Origin: Chara braunii
Lineage: Eukaryota; Streptophyta; Charophyceae; Charales; Characeae
Assembly (NCBI GenBank): GCA_003427395.1
Contig: BFEA01000005.1
Span: 949,960-989,116, forward strand
Direction: 5' to 3'
DNA length: 39,157 nucleotides
Shown here: positions 8,298 through 20,217 of the stretch, one piece after another
Layout: the number at the start of each line of letters is the position of its first letter
How positions within the stretch are numbered: the stretch's first letter is position 1
Notes under the pieces: generated by a model
The model's database searches: none
What the model was told of the DNA's origin: nothing
Seen by the model: the letters and a program-made list of their open reading frames with translations, nothing else
Program-made: the position numbers and the translations under genes

Positions 8298-11200
8298 TGT
8301 TATCTCAACACACCTCCTGCAGTCGAGTACAAAAAGGCTAGGTCTCCATCTTGGTCCACCGTAGTCTGGGTGATCGTGCAAAATCTACGACCTACTGCGT
8401 TTGTTATTTTAGCGGTAGTGCCCTCGCAGGTTGCGCCACGATAGACTTTTTCTCTTGATAAGCATTCAATCAAGACTCCAAAAGACTGGACTCTTATAAC
8501 ACGCCATCCCACGGCAGGTAAAACCCTCCTGGGTGGCCACATCCCTTTAAGTCTTTACCCCCTCTGGCGAGACGTGGGCCCGTTGTCAGGTTACGCCGAT
8601 GAACAGCCGACACTAGGGGTTGAGCCCTAGTGATGCCGGTTATACCCCTAGCTGAGTCTCTCATAAATGCCCCAAAATTAACACAAGTGGTTGGACGGTG
8701 TGTCGCAACAATACAGGTCTACTGCGGGACAACGCAAAGGTCTGTCACACACAAAAGACATTTATCAGCGCTCGGTGGGTTAACAAAGAGAGAACATGGC
8801 AGCCTCTCCACTATCACAAAACAGAATCACCGCCAGATTCACCGGGTCGTGGCCCCCTCACTTGATCAGGGTTCGAAGACCACACATCCCGAAGACATCT
8901 CTCAATGAAGCTTTTTGCGACCTTTACAAGAATTCCACCAATGGCCAAGTAAAACGTTGTCCTCCTCATCAGACATTATCATAAAAAACCAACTTACCAT
9001 GCCACTGAATCTATTAACCACCCTTCATACGAAGGATGTCTCACTCAATAGGTCTCCCAGCCATCTCTCTCTCTCTAAGATGAACTTTCACACGACCTTT
9101 CATTAAAACATTTTCCCTCTCTGAAGATGAGTCTTCCAATAAGCAAAAAACTGTCTTCTCACAAAAAGGCGTTTCCACCATAAAACAACTGAAACTGAGA
9201 GACCAACTTATGGGTCCTCATCACAACTCAACAATAAACATTTGGCATGGCAAGCATTCGAGGCTCAAAGACTCATAAATCCCTTAGGATTCTCACACTT
9301 TTCTCAAAATAGACTGCACTACCTCTCCTTATACCCGACCCTATTACCAGCTCGTACGCAGATCGCACGAGTATACCGAAGAGTAGACAGTTCACATCCA
9401 TTCACATTCACAAAATACATAGCACACGAGATATCTCTCATACATTTCTCACAGAAAGCCATCATACATCAGGATAAAACTTCATGTGAGAGTGATTGTG
9501 ATCGTCATATACAGGGAAAAAACTCAACTCAAATATACACTCCGGAATGTAATATCCCAACTCAAAAGCGAACCAATATGGTCTTGAATTACATATATAC
9601 ACATAGAGTTAAATAATCTCAACTCAAACTGACACCAGTATCACACACAAAATTCGTGTCCTCCCTGACTAGAGCTAAAGCTGAAACAATCTCGGTCATG
9701 ACTTTATTACACCTCTCAAATAGGAGGGATCAAAGTAACTCAAGACATATTTAAGTAACCAAGCAGCACAAGGGATCATTTATACACAGGTTTCACATAT
9801 TACACTTATAGGTTAAAGAGTCTACCTCACGCACGCCGATGTCTCCTCCTAAGTCTCTCATACCTCTCACATATGTACGACCACCCCGACCTAGACAAGA
9901 AGTAGGTCTCATCCTTTCTCCCCTCAATGATAGGACTAGTGGAATAAACCTTTGCAACAATATCCTTTAAAACCACCCCTTGCTCCATCCACTGGAAACA
10001 GTCCAGTAACGCGATTTGAGACAGTCCTAACATACCCCACGTATACAGTCATTCTGTTGGGGTTCCTCACGCCTGCAACTCGGGTTGTCTTACCAGACCA
10101 TTATTACGAAACCCTCTCCGTATATTGTCAGGTTCTGCTGCTGACCAAAGTACGAGATTAAAATCACACATCTAGTTAGCCTGCTACTCTAACTCTTACG
10201 CCCACGTGTATACACTGGTTTTGGCAAGGTACGAGAGTATCCTACTATCGATCTGTTGTAACCCGAGCCTCGCCCTAATCTTCTCTTGAAAGTCTTCCAT
10301 CTCGAGCTCCCTCGACCCCATCACGTGTTGAACAACAACGAGCGACTTTAGGGTCGAGAGTCGAGAGGAGTTACGTATTTATGTAAAAAGAAATAGAATA
10401 TACTCTACAAGATAACCCCGCCACTTATCATGAGGGCGCACAAAAGAACCAATTCAGAACAACAACGATACCGAAGAGAAGCTTTAAACAAATATCCATC
10501 TGAAATAACACATTAATACTCATAATTAAGTTCCTTAAGTCATAACTCAAGCATTAACCAACAATCACTTCTACTATTTAAGAAGGATATAATATACATC
10601 TGCCATATAGGTGGATACTCCCAACATGAGTCCAAAATGTAGTACAACCCATGATAAATAATATATACTTACAACAATAATCACAAGTATGATAAACAGA
10701 AATTATTTGATAGGATTGTAGTAAAAAAAGTACGTATGCTTCAAATATAACCAACATAAAACCAACTCAATTGTCAGTCATGTAACGAGATAAACCTCAA
10801 CAACATATTTCATATTCTATAAGGCAAAAGTAAGACTAGCAATGAGTAAATAGCATGGTACAATTGTTACCCCTTCAATTCTTAAGCGAAACATATATTA
10901 CAGAGGGGTGGTATAATCCTCATAAGATAACATCTTGACTCCTGAGCCCCGCTCTAAAGATCAAGCCTCACTACATCCCTCTCTAATTCCAGCACTTGCA
11001 CCTCACCGACCGTAATCATGGTCAGATGGATAACCCCATTCATCTTTATTAAGACAACGAATAGCGAATTCGCGCCCTTACAAATATGATGGTCCTGCTT
11101 AGAGTGAGAGGAGTCTAGGTCACTACTCAAGAATCGCTCTCACTAAACAGTAGTTGTTCCACTTGGTCATTACAGTTCCTGCAAGGTAACAAGCCCCTTC

Positions 11201-11763
11201 CTCCTCTCTCAACAGATAATGTAGTAACTCTCCATCCTAGGAAAGATAACAACACCCCACTAATGGACCAGGAACATAATTCCGCTGTGGGTCTCACTAT
11301 CATTCTTGACACTGATAACTGCTTCCTTAAGCCTTAACAAGGGAGTGACAATTCAAGAATGTACTTCCACTGAGGACAACTATACATGTTGACTTACTCC
11401 TTTAAGGAAGAACCACCTTCCCCAGGAATGAGTCACCCCATTCACCTCTGGTCCCATGCCAGATTTGGGTTTTATGCAAAGTCTATGTCCTCTTTGAAAG
11501 ACAATCCATACATACGCCATCAATCAGATATCAAACAAAATACAAAAAACATATATATGGCAACAACCAGAAAAAACCCTTATAAAAATAAATATATACA
11601 TATATATTACACATATGTAAACATAAGCCTCTCTTCGGGCTTAGTCTAACTGCTAGGTAAGTAACCACTACTTCTCAAACTTTAATCGACAATTACATCT
11701 TAGACAATTTGCTAGGTAACTCAACTCACCGCCAACTAATACCATCAGAGGGTCAAGGCTAAG

Positions 11764-12389
11764 TACTCCTCGCAGTATCTATCATCCCACAATTCAGTAT
11801 GAGCTCAAGGAAACACTTTTGCAATCAAACCTCTCACTTCGCACTTATCAGTCACCCCCTTCATCCATATCGTCCATGTCTCAGAAGCCTCCTCTAAAAC
11901 GAGGCTTTAATAACTAAGGGGAGACGTCTCAACTCAACTTCTTTACCTCCCAAAGCAGGATTAGCACATCATTCCCGTAATAAGTCACTAGCTTCGTAGC
12001 TTTGACAATTATTAACTGAGCTTGCTTCGGTAGCGGACATACCCAACAATGCGGACGCTGCCTCAACTCAACCAAAGTTGCATCAGACATGCCATGTATC
12101 GCCTAATTATCAAAAAATACTTAGGATAGCAAGGTGTTCACTGAGACTACTATCATATGCGTTAGAGAACTTAAGTATATAACCAAACACTTTCTTTCTC
12201 AGGTAAACCGCACATACGCTAATAATCAATACTTCACTCGTAGGCCACAATTTAAAGACATCTCCAGCGATAGTCAAGGTATCAAGCAATCGACCTTATA
12301 CCTCCAGAGAAACCCTCTCATTTTTGCCTAGTTCTCACTTTCTCATACCCGGATGTCGTTCCACCAGGGACAACGGCACGCAATCGTTA
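11764..12389 (-). repeat. Element X interior segment, copy at 11.76-kb offset from position 1
   Basis: This is the start of the second long repeat block, homologous to 1-626. The homology may extend further left than 11764; the window edge in copy 1 prevents seeing that. It is non-coding on the minus strand. Its right end touches the second primer-binding site. Confidence 0.75.
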
Positions 12390-12407
12390 TCCCCGGCAAC
12401 GGCGGCA
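12390..12407 (-). promoter_or_regulatory. Primer-binding site, tRNA-Asp type (element X, unit 2; one mismatch)
   Basis: This matches 17 of 18 bases of the tRNA-Asp 3' end complement seen intact at 627-644. The mismatch falls in the GCGCCA end (GCGGCA here). It is separated by 2 bp from the TG at 12410 that opens the second LTR-like block. Confidence 0.65.
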
Positions 12408-14164
12408 CCTGTCGAGCGCATCGATCCGACACTGCACAAGGCGACGCGGGACCCTCCCGGAAGCGTCACGCAGGAGTTGGTCTAAATCCTCGTCGCGAAT
12501 ATACACATGGAGCTTCCGCAAGCCGCTCCGGCCGAGTGCCCCAACCATACCTTTCGCGAGCCCCTCGACAGGATAGGGCCTACACGAGGCACGACTTACC
12601 TTCACCTTACGCGAGTTGTCACCTCCCTTCGGTGGGTGTATCCCCGCCGAGCTACCAGTCCACGGTATGAAAGCTAATTAGCCGCAATCGCAGAGGTGGA
12701 TCAACCGAGGGCGTTTCTGGTTTGTTGTAGCATAGGGGGTACGTGCGGTATTACGCCTCTATCGGACCCGCACTCGAACCGGCATCTCGGGGGGCTGAAG
12801 TCCCAAGCGCGACTTGTCGTCGGTCGACTAGGACACATCGCACACGCCACGCGCACACCACTCTAAAGAACATAAGAAAATTAAAAACACACACACATAC
12901 AAATACATATACAAAACGACAGCGGACAAACAACGCGACAATACTTCTAGTCCCTTAGTAGTCATCCCATAACTTTCTGATGCGGAAATCAGATAGGCGT
13001 CGCGCGCGAGACTTAGTATAAAACCGCGCGGGCGCAGGGATAACTCATATCGATTCTCAATGCAAGCGTACGCAAGCAGTCGTGATGACGGCGTACTATG
13101 TAGTACCCATACTTTTGCGGTCCTCGTTACTCTCGGGGGTCGCATTCGACACTCAAGTGTCGGCTGACATGCGCCTTGAGGGAATAATCTCTCGACGCTG
13201 GACAATCGCCAAGTGCGGTTGAGAACCACACCCTCTTCTGCACCCTGCGAAGAGTAGGTGGTACAGAGGTTCATATATGTGATGGCAATTGTCTCTTATT
13301 GCCCTGGAGACCAACTCCATTATCTAGGGTCTGGAAAGAAGTCAAGGGGTTTGACTTTGACAGTTGTCACGGACTACAACATCCAACTATCAAAATTAAC
13401 AAGCAAAATCACCCAATAATCAAATAAATATCCCAGCACTCATATATCAAATCAGAACTCGAGATAAAATAAAAGAAGGGGAAACATAAACCCATCAGGT
13501 ATGCAGATCATGCGGCACATGGTTGTCATTCTCACTGCCTCCAAAGTATGACCCATATACCAAGCTCCAAAAACACTAACTTGCATAAAACACAGGCACT
13601 CACAATAGCCATATTGTCATACAGGAATGTGGTCAACTTTACTATTCCCTATAACTCACACCACGCCCCACACACTCAAGCCCCAGTTATAATTGAACTT
13701 TTCATAAATCTCATAAATTCTTTAGAATAACCATTTTTAAAAAAATTGGTTAAAACCCTCAAAGAAACATATCAAATCTTAGGGTTAAGACAATCAAGTT
13801 GAGGTACACGTATAAGCAAAGTTGTGTCGTGAGCCGACAAGTCGGCAATCAACCAACTGACCTATTATCAGTGATAACAGAAGATGATCCTCGTAGGATC
13901 AAGTTGGATCTAGTCCAAATCCTGGATCAAATGTCCAAAGAAGGCTTGTATCATAAGACAGGTCAATATCCCCAAGCTAAATCTATAAGTCTATGGTGAA
14001 TAATCTCCATATCACAATCTTGCTCAAAATCATTCCATCTAACTAAGCTTAAGTCTACCTCTAAGCAAGTACCAAAAAAAAGGTAGACCCTGACAGAATC
14101 TCCTCTATACAGAGCGGATTTTCCAGAATCGCCACCTGTCAAAATATAATCTAATTCCTTTAAA

Positions 14165-14715
14165 CTAAGAAAATTTTGGCAGCGCTTCCCGTAAGAAAAA
14201 TGCCTTTCCAAAATTTATAATAACTCAAACATGAAGACAAATACAATCTCTAACTCTAGAAAGTCAAAATTTGTCTAACTCCCTGAATTAGTAAAAACTT
14301 GGGCAGCACTTCCTTTGAAAAGGTAAACTTCCCTGATTTATACTAAGTCAGATGAGAACTTAGACATAAAACCTGAGTTCAACTAAGACAAAATTCAACT
14401 AACTCCTTAGTTTTGTATTAATTTTGGCAGTCCCGTAGAGAAAGTGTTATTCCAGGATTTATACAAAGTTAAGTTCAAAATCTAAAATGACTTTGACTTT
14501 TCAAGGTTCAATTTTGTTTAACTCCTTAAATTAGCAAAAATTTTAGCAGCATTCTCTTTAGAAGAGGAGGCTTTCCAGATTTTTACTAAGCCAAAAAGTC
14601 AGAAAAGTTGGACTCTGAAAAATACAAAATCTGACTAACTCCTTGGTTTTGTATAAATTTCGGTAGCGCTTCCCGTAGAGAAAGTAGCGTACCAAAATTT
14701 ATAGGAAGCTGAATA
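14165..14715. repeat. Structured ~124-bp tandem repeats (X copy 2)
   Basis: These are homologs of the five units at 2400-2955. Unit 1 here has a perfect outer inverted repeat (AAATTTTGG/CCAAAATTT), where copy 1 has one mismatch. Unit 3 has lost several bases (TTGGCAG followed directly by TCCCGTAG), which breaks the inner stem. Confidence 0.7.
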
Positions 14716-14996
14716 TAACAAAAGATCCAAAAAAATGCGAGAATTGATCTAAGTAAAAAAACTTAGCTCAGAAAATGCAGGAATTGAAACTAACTCCTAC
14801 AGCTCTAGCACGTGGCGAGCAACTAAAGCAACTACCTATCAAACTGAAATTGGACTAAGTAGTAGTCTCACTCAGTCACATGCAGGTCAAACCACAAAGA
14901 CAAGTACTCTCACCATCCCCAAGTCAATCTGGACAATGAGTAGTTCGTAATCTTTCAATGATTTATCCCTTTATCCCCAACTTACATAGGGCATAA

Positions 14997-15729
14997 AGCT
15001 AGATCACCCAAACTTATGGAGCATGTCTAGCTCGACCATGAAATATAAACAAACATAGGGCACAATAACTTTTCTATTCTTTGGGCATGTGACGAGGCCA
15101 CCCTAGTCGCCCTGAACTGTTTAAATATCCAAACTTTATCTACTTGTCTGCCCTTAGTCTTTATAGGTAGCATACAACTGAGCCTATCATCTTCAACTCA
15201 AGACCCAGTTTGCCCCTTCGTACCCCAATTTTATTCTTAATTCATACTCTCTTCAGTTGGTGATAAGCTATAGTCAGACCACCAAAACTTATGGAACCCT
15301 GTCTGACTAGTTTGTTCATAGATAGAATAGTAGTAAGGTATAGCCAAGCTATAACCTTTGGTTCCAACATGTACAAGGCGTTGGAGCAAGACCAAGACCA
15401 CCAAACTTATGGAACATGTCTTGGTCCTCAACCTGATTCATTTCTCTTAAAGCCAAAGCAGGAAGAGGCTGAGCCATCCAAACTTATGGAACATGCTCAA
15501 ATATTCTCGTTAAGGAATTAAAGAAACTGACAAAAAACCCAAATAAAACAAGGCGACCAAACCACCCAAACTTATTAAATATGGTTGGCCCCTGAAAAAG
15601 TCATTCACACTCAGCCTTCACAAGTCAGTGCAACCAGACCACCCAAACTTATGGAACATGTCTGGTTCTCCAGGCAATTCAAAAATAAATATAGCACTGG
15701 GCCTTCCCAAACTTATGAAACTGGCCTAG
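14997..15729 (+). repeat. Array of seven constant-loop, variable-stem hairpins (X copy 2)
   Basis: Arms, in the order of copy 1: AGCTAGA/TCTAGCT (14997-15003/15026-15032); TAGTCAGAC/GTCTGACTA (15271-15279/15301-15309); GACCAAGAC/GTCTTGGTC (15390-15398/15418-15426); TGAGC/GCTCA (15470-15474/15495-15499); CCAAACCA/TGGTTGG with one bulge (15557-15564/15582-15588); AACCAGAC/GTCTGGTT (15632-15639/15660-15667); CTGGGCC/GGCCTAG with one G-U (15697-15703/15723-15729). Several pairs are better here than in copy 1 (H1, H2, H7). H5 has changed both arms and re-formed a different stem. The loop core stays CCAAACTTAT in nearly all. Confidence 0.85.
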
Positions 15730-16376
15730 CCCTTGATTGACCCAACCACACTTCATGCAATACTGCCTTTCTCCCACCCTTTCCCAGATGCAATCCCGCA
15801 GTCTCCTTTTAGTCAAACAATAAACCGAAACTGACATTAAGCATACATTCCTTTATTTAGTCTGGTTTGTGTCATGAAAGTCAAACTGAAAAGTCAAAGT
15901 TAAGGGCATTGTAGCATATTCAGTCAAGGTATAAAAAATAATATAGATAAGGGTTATAACTGGGTCTATAGATGAGAAGCAATGATTACCTCTCAGTTCC
16001 CTGCCTCCAGAACCCCTTCCGAGTTCCGGCAGAGCTCCCGCAATCGGTGGGTTGACTCCACACAGAGTCTTGCTGCGGTCCTACAGGTTGCAATCCCGTC
16101 TGCAGCCTTCCTCTCGTAACCAAGGACTAGACTGAGAGTTAGAAGGGCAGAGATAGAGGCTTCAGACTCTCGAGATACAAGAGAGGGACAAAACTCCCAG
16201 GAGAGGGCCTTGATACCTTCACTCGCCTGAGGACCCCGCAATGATGGCCAGATAGTAACAACTTGGTCAACTTTTGAAGTCAAACCGTCCAGTCAACCCT
16301 CTGCCGACCTCCCAAGTCACAACACTAACCTCCCTTCTCAAGCTCTCCTTCTGACGAGCCTCCAAGTCACCGCGTT

Positions 16377-16889
16377 TTATGCTCCGACCAGACTGTTGCT
16401 ACGCAGGCCTAGAAAGCCTGCACTCGAAACAGGGCACACCACCTGTACTTCAACCGAGCGTGAACTGTAGCATGCATATCCCGCAGGAAACATCGCAGCG
16501 ATAGATAGACAGAAACACAACTTGTAATCTAAAGGTGGTGCATGCAGTGTCTTGTGGCAATCATAGCAGTATGGAACCAACAACCCGAACACAACTATAA
16601 CAGTAGAAGAAAATATGGTGTATGAGAGTGCGAAAGCCAACTGCCCGAAAAAAACAGCAAGCGGCGGCCATCTTCCGTACACCATAGCGGCTCGCAGTCT
16701 GAAACTCAACCTCATCCACGAACCAAGGTAAGTTAGACAACCCTTGCAGCCTACTCTTTCGTTCGAAATCACCAGGACTTCGAAGGTATGCCGCAACTCA
16801 CTTCTCACTCCTTCGAGCCCGATGTTTCGGAGTATATTCTCTCCCTCTTTTTCTCGCGCACAGATACTAGCGGCAACAGTCAGCGACAC
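16377..16889 (-). other. Unidentified 170-codon open frame in X copy 2
   Basis: This is the partner of 4690-5133, extended at the N-terminus by about 25 codons that are closed in copy 1. It has a hydrophobic central stretch (SYTIFSSTVIVVFGLLVPY) and about nine cysteines. No domain is recognised. The shared part differs by many amino acids despite about 93-95% nucleotide identity, which argues against selection on the protein. Confidence 0.15.
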
Positions 16890-19014
16890 GACTTCGACTC
16901 AGTAGATCGTGAACAAATCTCCCACTGGGCTGCAGATAGGTACGTACCCCCTCAGTCCTGCAGGTCGGCCCCCCCCTTTGGCTGACAGAACGATCAACAT
17001 TCCGGCCTACAGGTAAACCACCAGCTCCGCTGCCTTACCTCACGCTCCCTCCGTTTGTCTTAGACTGAGAAGGTCTGAATAAGCCTCCTGCCAGAAATCT
17101 CGGCCAGGTGCAACAGCTCGGCCCCGTAGCGCGGTTCCTTACCGCTCCAACCAATGGGATAAACAGATCTCGAAGGCATCTCATGCTAGAACACGGTCAG
17201 GTGCATGGCACGTCTACGTGAAATCGGAGCGCTTCCCCGGACGCAGCTCCTAGTATCGACCCCAGCTAAACCATTTGCCTATGGGCAGAACCAACGCCGC
17301 CATCACACTCGCACCGCCCACAACCCCCAGAAACGAGCCCTGATTCGATCGATTTCGTCGACAGTCGAGCGAGCTACACATTTTCTCTCCGTTCACAGCC
17401 ATTGGTTCAGCAGCCCTGCGCACCCTTTACTTCACACTGCACAAAAACTACTATTCCAGCCGCGCCATTAGATTCGTAGCTTCCCAAAACCCCCACCGAT
17501 TTCATGATGGATCGGTCGATTCCCGCATTCCACCTCCTCTAGCCATATCTGCCCGTGTGCTCCTCTGCGCAACCTATTTGCCTACAGTGGCCTCCTAACT
17601 CTAAACTTAGCAATTTTCGAACCAAACTAACTACAAAATCGGGATCACAATCCCCGCAAACCTCTAATTTGATTCCTCCCTTGCCTGTTTTCGCTAAGAA
17701 AAGGGTGGGGTCGACACTTTTCATCCTTACTTCTTCCTATTTCCTCCATAGCCTCGCGCACTAACTTTCTCTATCAGCTCCCATTCTACTAGTCTATTGC
17801 TAAAACTAACCTCACATTTGAAGTCGCCCTATCCAAGAACCTCTAGTTCGCCTTTTCTCTCGCTCGGTTCTGCCCTGAATCGAGCAACCCCGCGCGAGAA
17901 GGCACCCAAATTCATAACTTTTCCTCTGCTGCTGCACCACTTCTGCACTCTTACCCGTTCTCTCCCGTTTTGGTTGCTACCGCTCCCCTGCCACTTGTCA
18001 CTTCTGCTCCTCCGTCCCCCTCTCTTTGCCATTCCTTTCTTTGACAGCACCTAACCAACATCCCTTCCCGATCCATTTTCTTTCGTTCGCTGTGTTAGCT
18101 CACCGTATCTCCAGCCAGCCTGCTCTGCGCCGGTGCCCAGCCGTGTGCTAAACTACACTCCAATGCGGGCACCGCAATGGGTGCAATCGATACGAACAAT
18201 AGAATGACAATGTTGAATGCTAGGAAGTGTGTATTGACTCACCTGCTGAAATGAACAGCCCCGGTCGGGCGGCACTACAGCGAGCAACACATGCTCAGCC
18301 ATTGAGGCGGCTCCGATGCTGCCGCGAGTGGGAGGGCACTGGGCCTGCAGCAACATCTTGAGGTTCGTACCTCCGTGGGGCCAGTCCCAATGCAGATCTT
18401 CGCGGTAGTAACTAACATTCAGATGAGAACTCCGAAAGCTGATGTGGAGAGGTTCCATGCCCTTTAACAATGTCGTGGGCCGCCGGTGCCCAGGCGCAAC
18501 CCCCATCCGTCGACTCCCCTGCAGCATGCCCATACTCGAACCTTTCACAGCAGACCGTCGCCGGCGGATGCTGCACCCGCCGAAGGGCCCTACCGGTCTG
18601 GTCTCTTCCACCCCGACGCTAACCCGCTCACTGATTTACAAACATGTCAACTTCCTCGGACCATAATTTCAGACGAGGGAGGCAAGGGAATTCTACCAAC
18701 ATCCCGACTGCCGGAACCCGAACGGGCTCGTCACAGGAGGCGCGTGTTCAAGGTCCTTGGTTGCCGCAACGACCACTAGACCCGGCGTCACGTCCAAGTC
18801 AAGGAATGTCGGGTCATAAAAAAATAGCTTTACAATAGATAATAAAATACTTAGCGAATTTTAACCGCGCGATGACGATGGACGACGGAAAAGGAAAATG
18901 CTAACACCGTTTTGACGCCGCAGAGGGCAGAGCCAAAGGGGGATAGCCGCGCCGGGCCCTCAAACCTTCTGTCCTTACGCGCTACTCTAACATCCCCGTG
19001 TCGTTGCCGCTCTA

Positions 19015-19072
19015 TCTCGATCCCTAAATCTTTTTGATGAAAATCCGACGTTGTAACCCATAGTGTCATGTG
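19015..19072 (-). pseudogene. tRNA-Glu-like remnant (X copy 2)
   Basis: Same segment as 7381-7432: GGGTTACAACGTCGG, an anticodon-like TTTTCAT, then a B-box-like GGGATCGAG on the minus strand. The stems are not intact. Confidence 0.25.
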
Positions 19073-19455
19073 CACGGCTGAGTCTAGCTTTGACGGACAC
19101 CTAAAATAATCCGATATTGCGCGACGCGCAGACTTACCAAAACATTCCCAGTAGCACCTTGTCGTTGATGCTGTCCTCCGTGCGTAAGCACATGTCACAG
19201 GCAAGCGCATTAATCAACGAGACGTAATCTTTTTAATCGCTGTTTAATCAAAAGAATAAAATTTGATCGGCAACTACGCCGACTTTCACAACCATCAACC
19301 AAAAATAAAAAAATCACGCGCGCCTCAATTTTGCGCGCCCACACACTCTCTACTCTTAGTCAATTGTCCAGCCAACGTAAACCACGGGCGCAGTCGCACC
19401 TCACGTGAAGTACTTAAACTTTTAACCTTATTTTCTGTCGCTTGCAAAAACCAGG

Positions 19456-19481
19456 GCGGATACCCTTGTAAGGGTATTCGC
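19456..19481. repeat. Terminal palindrome of X (copy 2), abutting chromovirus A
   Basis: Arms GCGGATACCCTT/AAGGGTATTCGC with a GT spacer, identical to 7821-7846. One base after it, the closing CA is followed by GGACAG, in frame with the Gly/Arg-rich nucleocapsid of element A. Confidence 0.7.
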
Positions 19482-19483
19482 AC

Positions 19484-19840
19484 GGACAGCGTGGCCGAGG
19501 GAGAGGAGGTCGTGGACATGGTGGAAGAGGACCTGGCACCCAGAGGGGTGGTGGCGAAGGTAGCTACTATGAGGGAGGAAGGGGAAATGGTCCCTCGCAA
19601 GGTGGCCGTGGTTCTAATTCCACTTGGGGTAGAGGAAAAGGCGCATGGTTCGGAAAGTGGGATAAACCCTATCCGCCTCATCCGGGTCTTCTCGAAGGGG
19701 AACCTTGGAAAAAGCTGGGAATCACAAAGAAAGTTTGGCAGGAAAGGAAAGTTGCCGACCAGTGCCTTAAATGTGGGGACCCCGACGACATTGTCTCTTA
19801 TTGCCCTGACTATAAGGTGGCAAAAGGGAACAGCCAGTAA
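19484..19840 (+). pseudogene. gag: Gag nucleocapsid fragment of element A (RGG-rich, altered zinc knuckle)
   Basis: This frame of 118 codons has no ATG start because its N-terminal part is missing. Residues 1-55 are Gly/Arg-rich (RGRGRGG-type), typical of RNA-binding tails. A zinc knuckle follows at residues 94-107 (19763-19804), CLKCGDPDDIVSYC. The spacing is right for CX2CX4HX4C, but the histidine position is Asp (GAC, one base from CAC), so zinc binding should be lost. The frame stops at TAA 19838-19840. The protease frame continues one base earlier (from 19837), so a small indel separates the two. Confidence 0.75.
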
Positions 19841-20217
19841 AGGTCTCAGTTGCCTCTGCATGGACTTTTGATGTTGAAAACAAGAAATCCTCTCATCCAA
19901 AGGTCCCACTGGCAGAAACTGAAGAGGTAGACAGTCCCCATCTAGTACACTGTCCAGAGGTGGCAAGCGTATGCATCTCTCTAGATGGATCCCTCGTTGG
20001 CATGGGTGATGAGTTGGCCGCTCGTCGCCAAGCCTGGACTGAAATGAAGAAACGTAAAGGACAGCTAATAATTGCAGATCTTGAAATTAATAAAGTAAGA
20101 GTAGGAGGAATGATTAACAGTGGGTCTACACGCAACTATATAAGTAAGAAAGGTTTGCAAAAGTTGCGACTCGGGCTAAAGGTTAAGCAATTAGATGAGC
20201 CCATAGTAACTAATTAG
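19837..20217 (+). pseudogene. pol: Protease region of element A, catalytic Asp changed to Asn
   Basis: Open from 19837 to the TAG at 20215. The first 90 residues are a linker also found in D (the SLDGSLVGMGDELAARR stretch corresponds to SLDDSLDELGNELIALR in D). The retropepsin motif reads INSGSTRNYIS; the Asn codon AAC at 20116-20118 replaces the catalytic Asp expected in D-S/T-G. The downstream ILLGMDW motif of the protease is in the next frame (about 20356-20376), so a frameshift near 20215 splits the domain. Asp-to-Asn at this position abolishes activity in retropepsins in general. Confidence 0.75.

Larger units (their letters stand above)
7848..12389 (-). mobile_element. Non-coding interior of element X (between two LTR-like blocks)
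   Basis: About 4.5 kb separates the two long repeats. 11764-12389 is also present at 1-626; the rest is single-copy here. It is AT-rich, especially 10380-10950 and 11500-11620, with a (TA)n tract at 8264-8297 and a tRNA-like cloverleaf at 8012-8090. The open frames (for example 124 codons at 9242-9616 plus, and 80 codons at 8300-8542 minus) show no family I recognise. No gag, protease, RT or integrase motif is visible on either strand. This fits a non-autonomous LARD-type interior. No clear polypurine tract is seen next to 7848, which weakens that reading. Confidence 0.45.
12410..19482 (-). mobile_element. Putative very long LTR of element X, copy 2 (~7.1 kb)
   Basis: This is the counterpart of 647-7847 with the same order of internal structures: structured tandem repeats (14165-14715), hairpin array (14997-15729), open minus frame (16377-16889), tRNA-Glu-like remnant (19015-19072) and terminal palindrome (19456-19481). 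It begins TG and ends CA. Immediately beyond the CA lies the truncated gag of chromovirus A, so this edge is an insertion boundary within A or a recombination junction with it. A single copy of the 76-bp segment duplicated at 4425-4577 is present here. Confidence 0.5.

Noticed and set aside
9242-9616. 124-codon frame in the X interior as a gag
   Set aside because: No zinc knuckle, capsid-like or other recognisable motif, and it lies on the strand opposite to the primer site. AT-rich chance frame.
1-19482. The 11.76-kb duplication as a pure assembly duplication
   Set aside because: The copies differ by about 5% with many scattered substitutions and indels, so they are real diverged copies. 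Only the 76-bp repeat at the N looks artificial.
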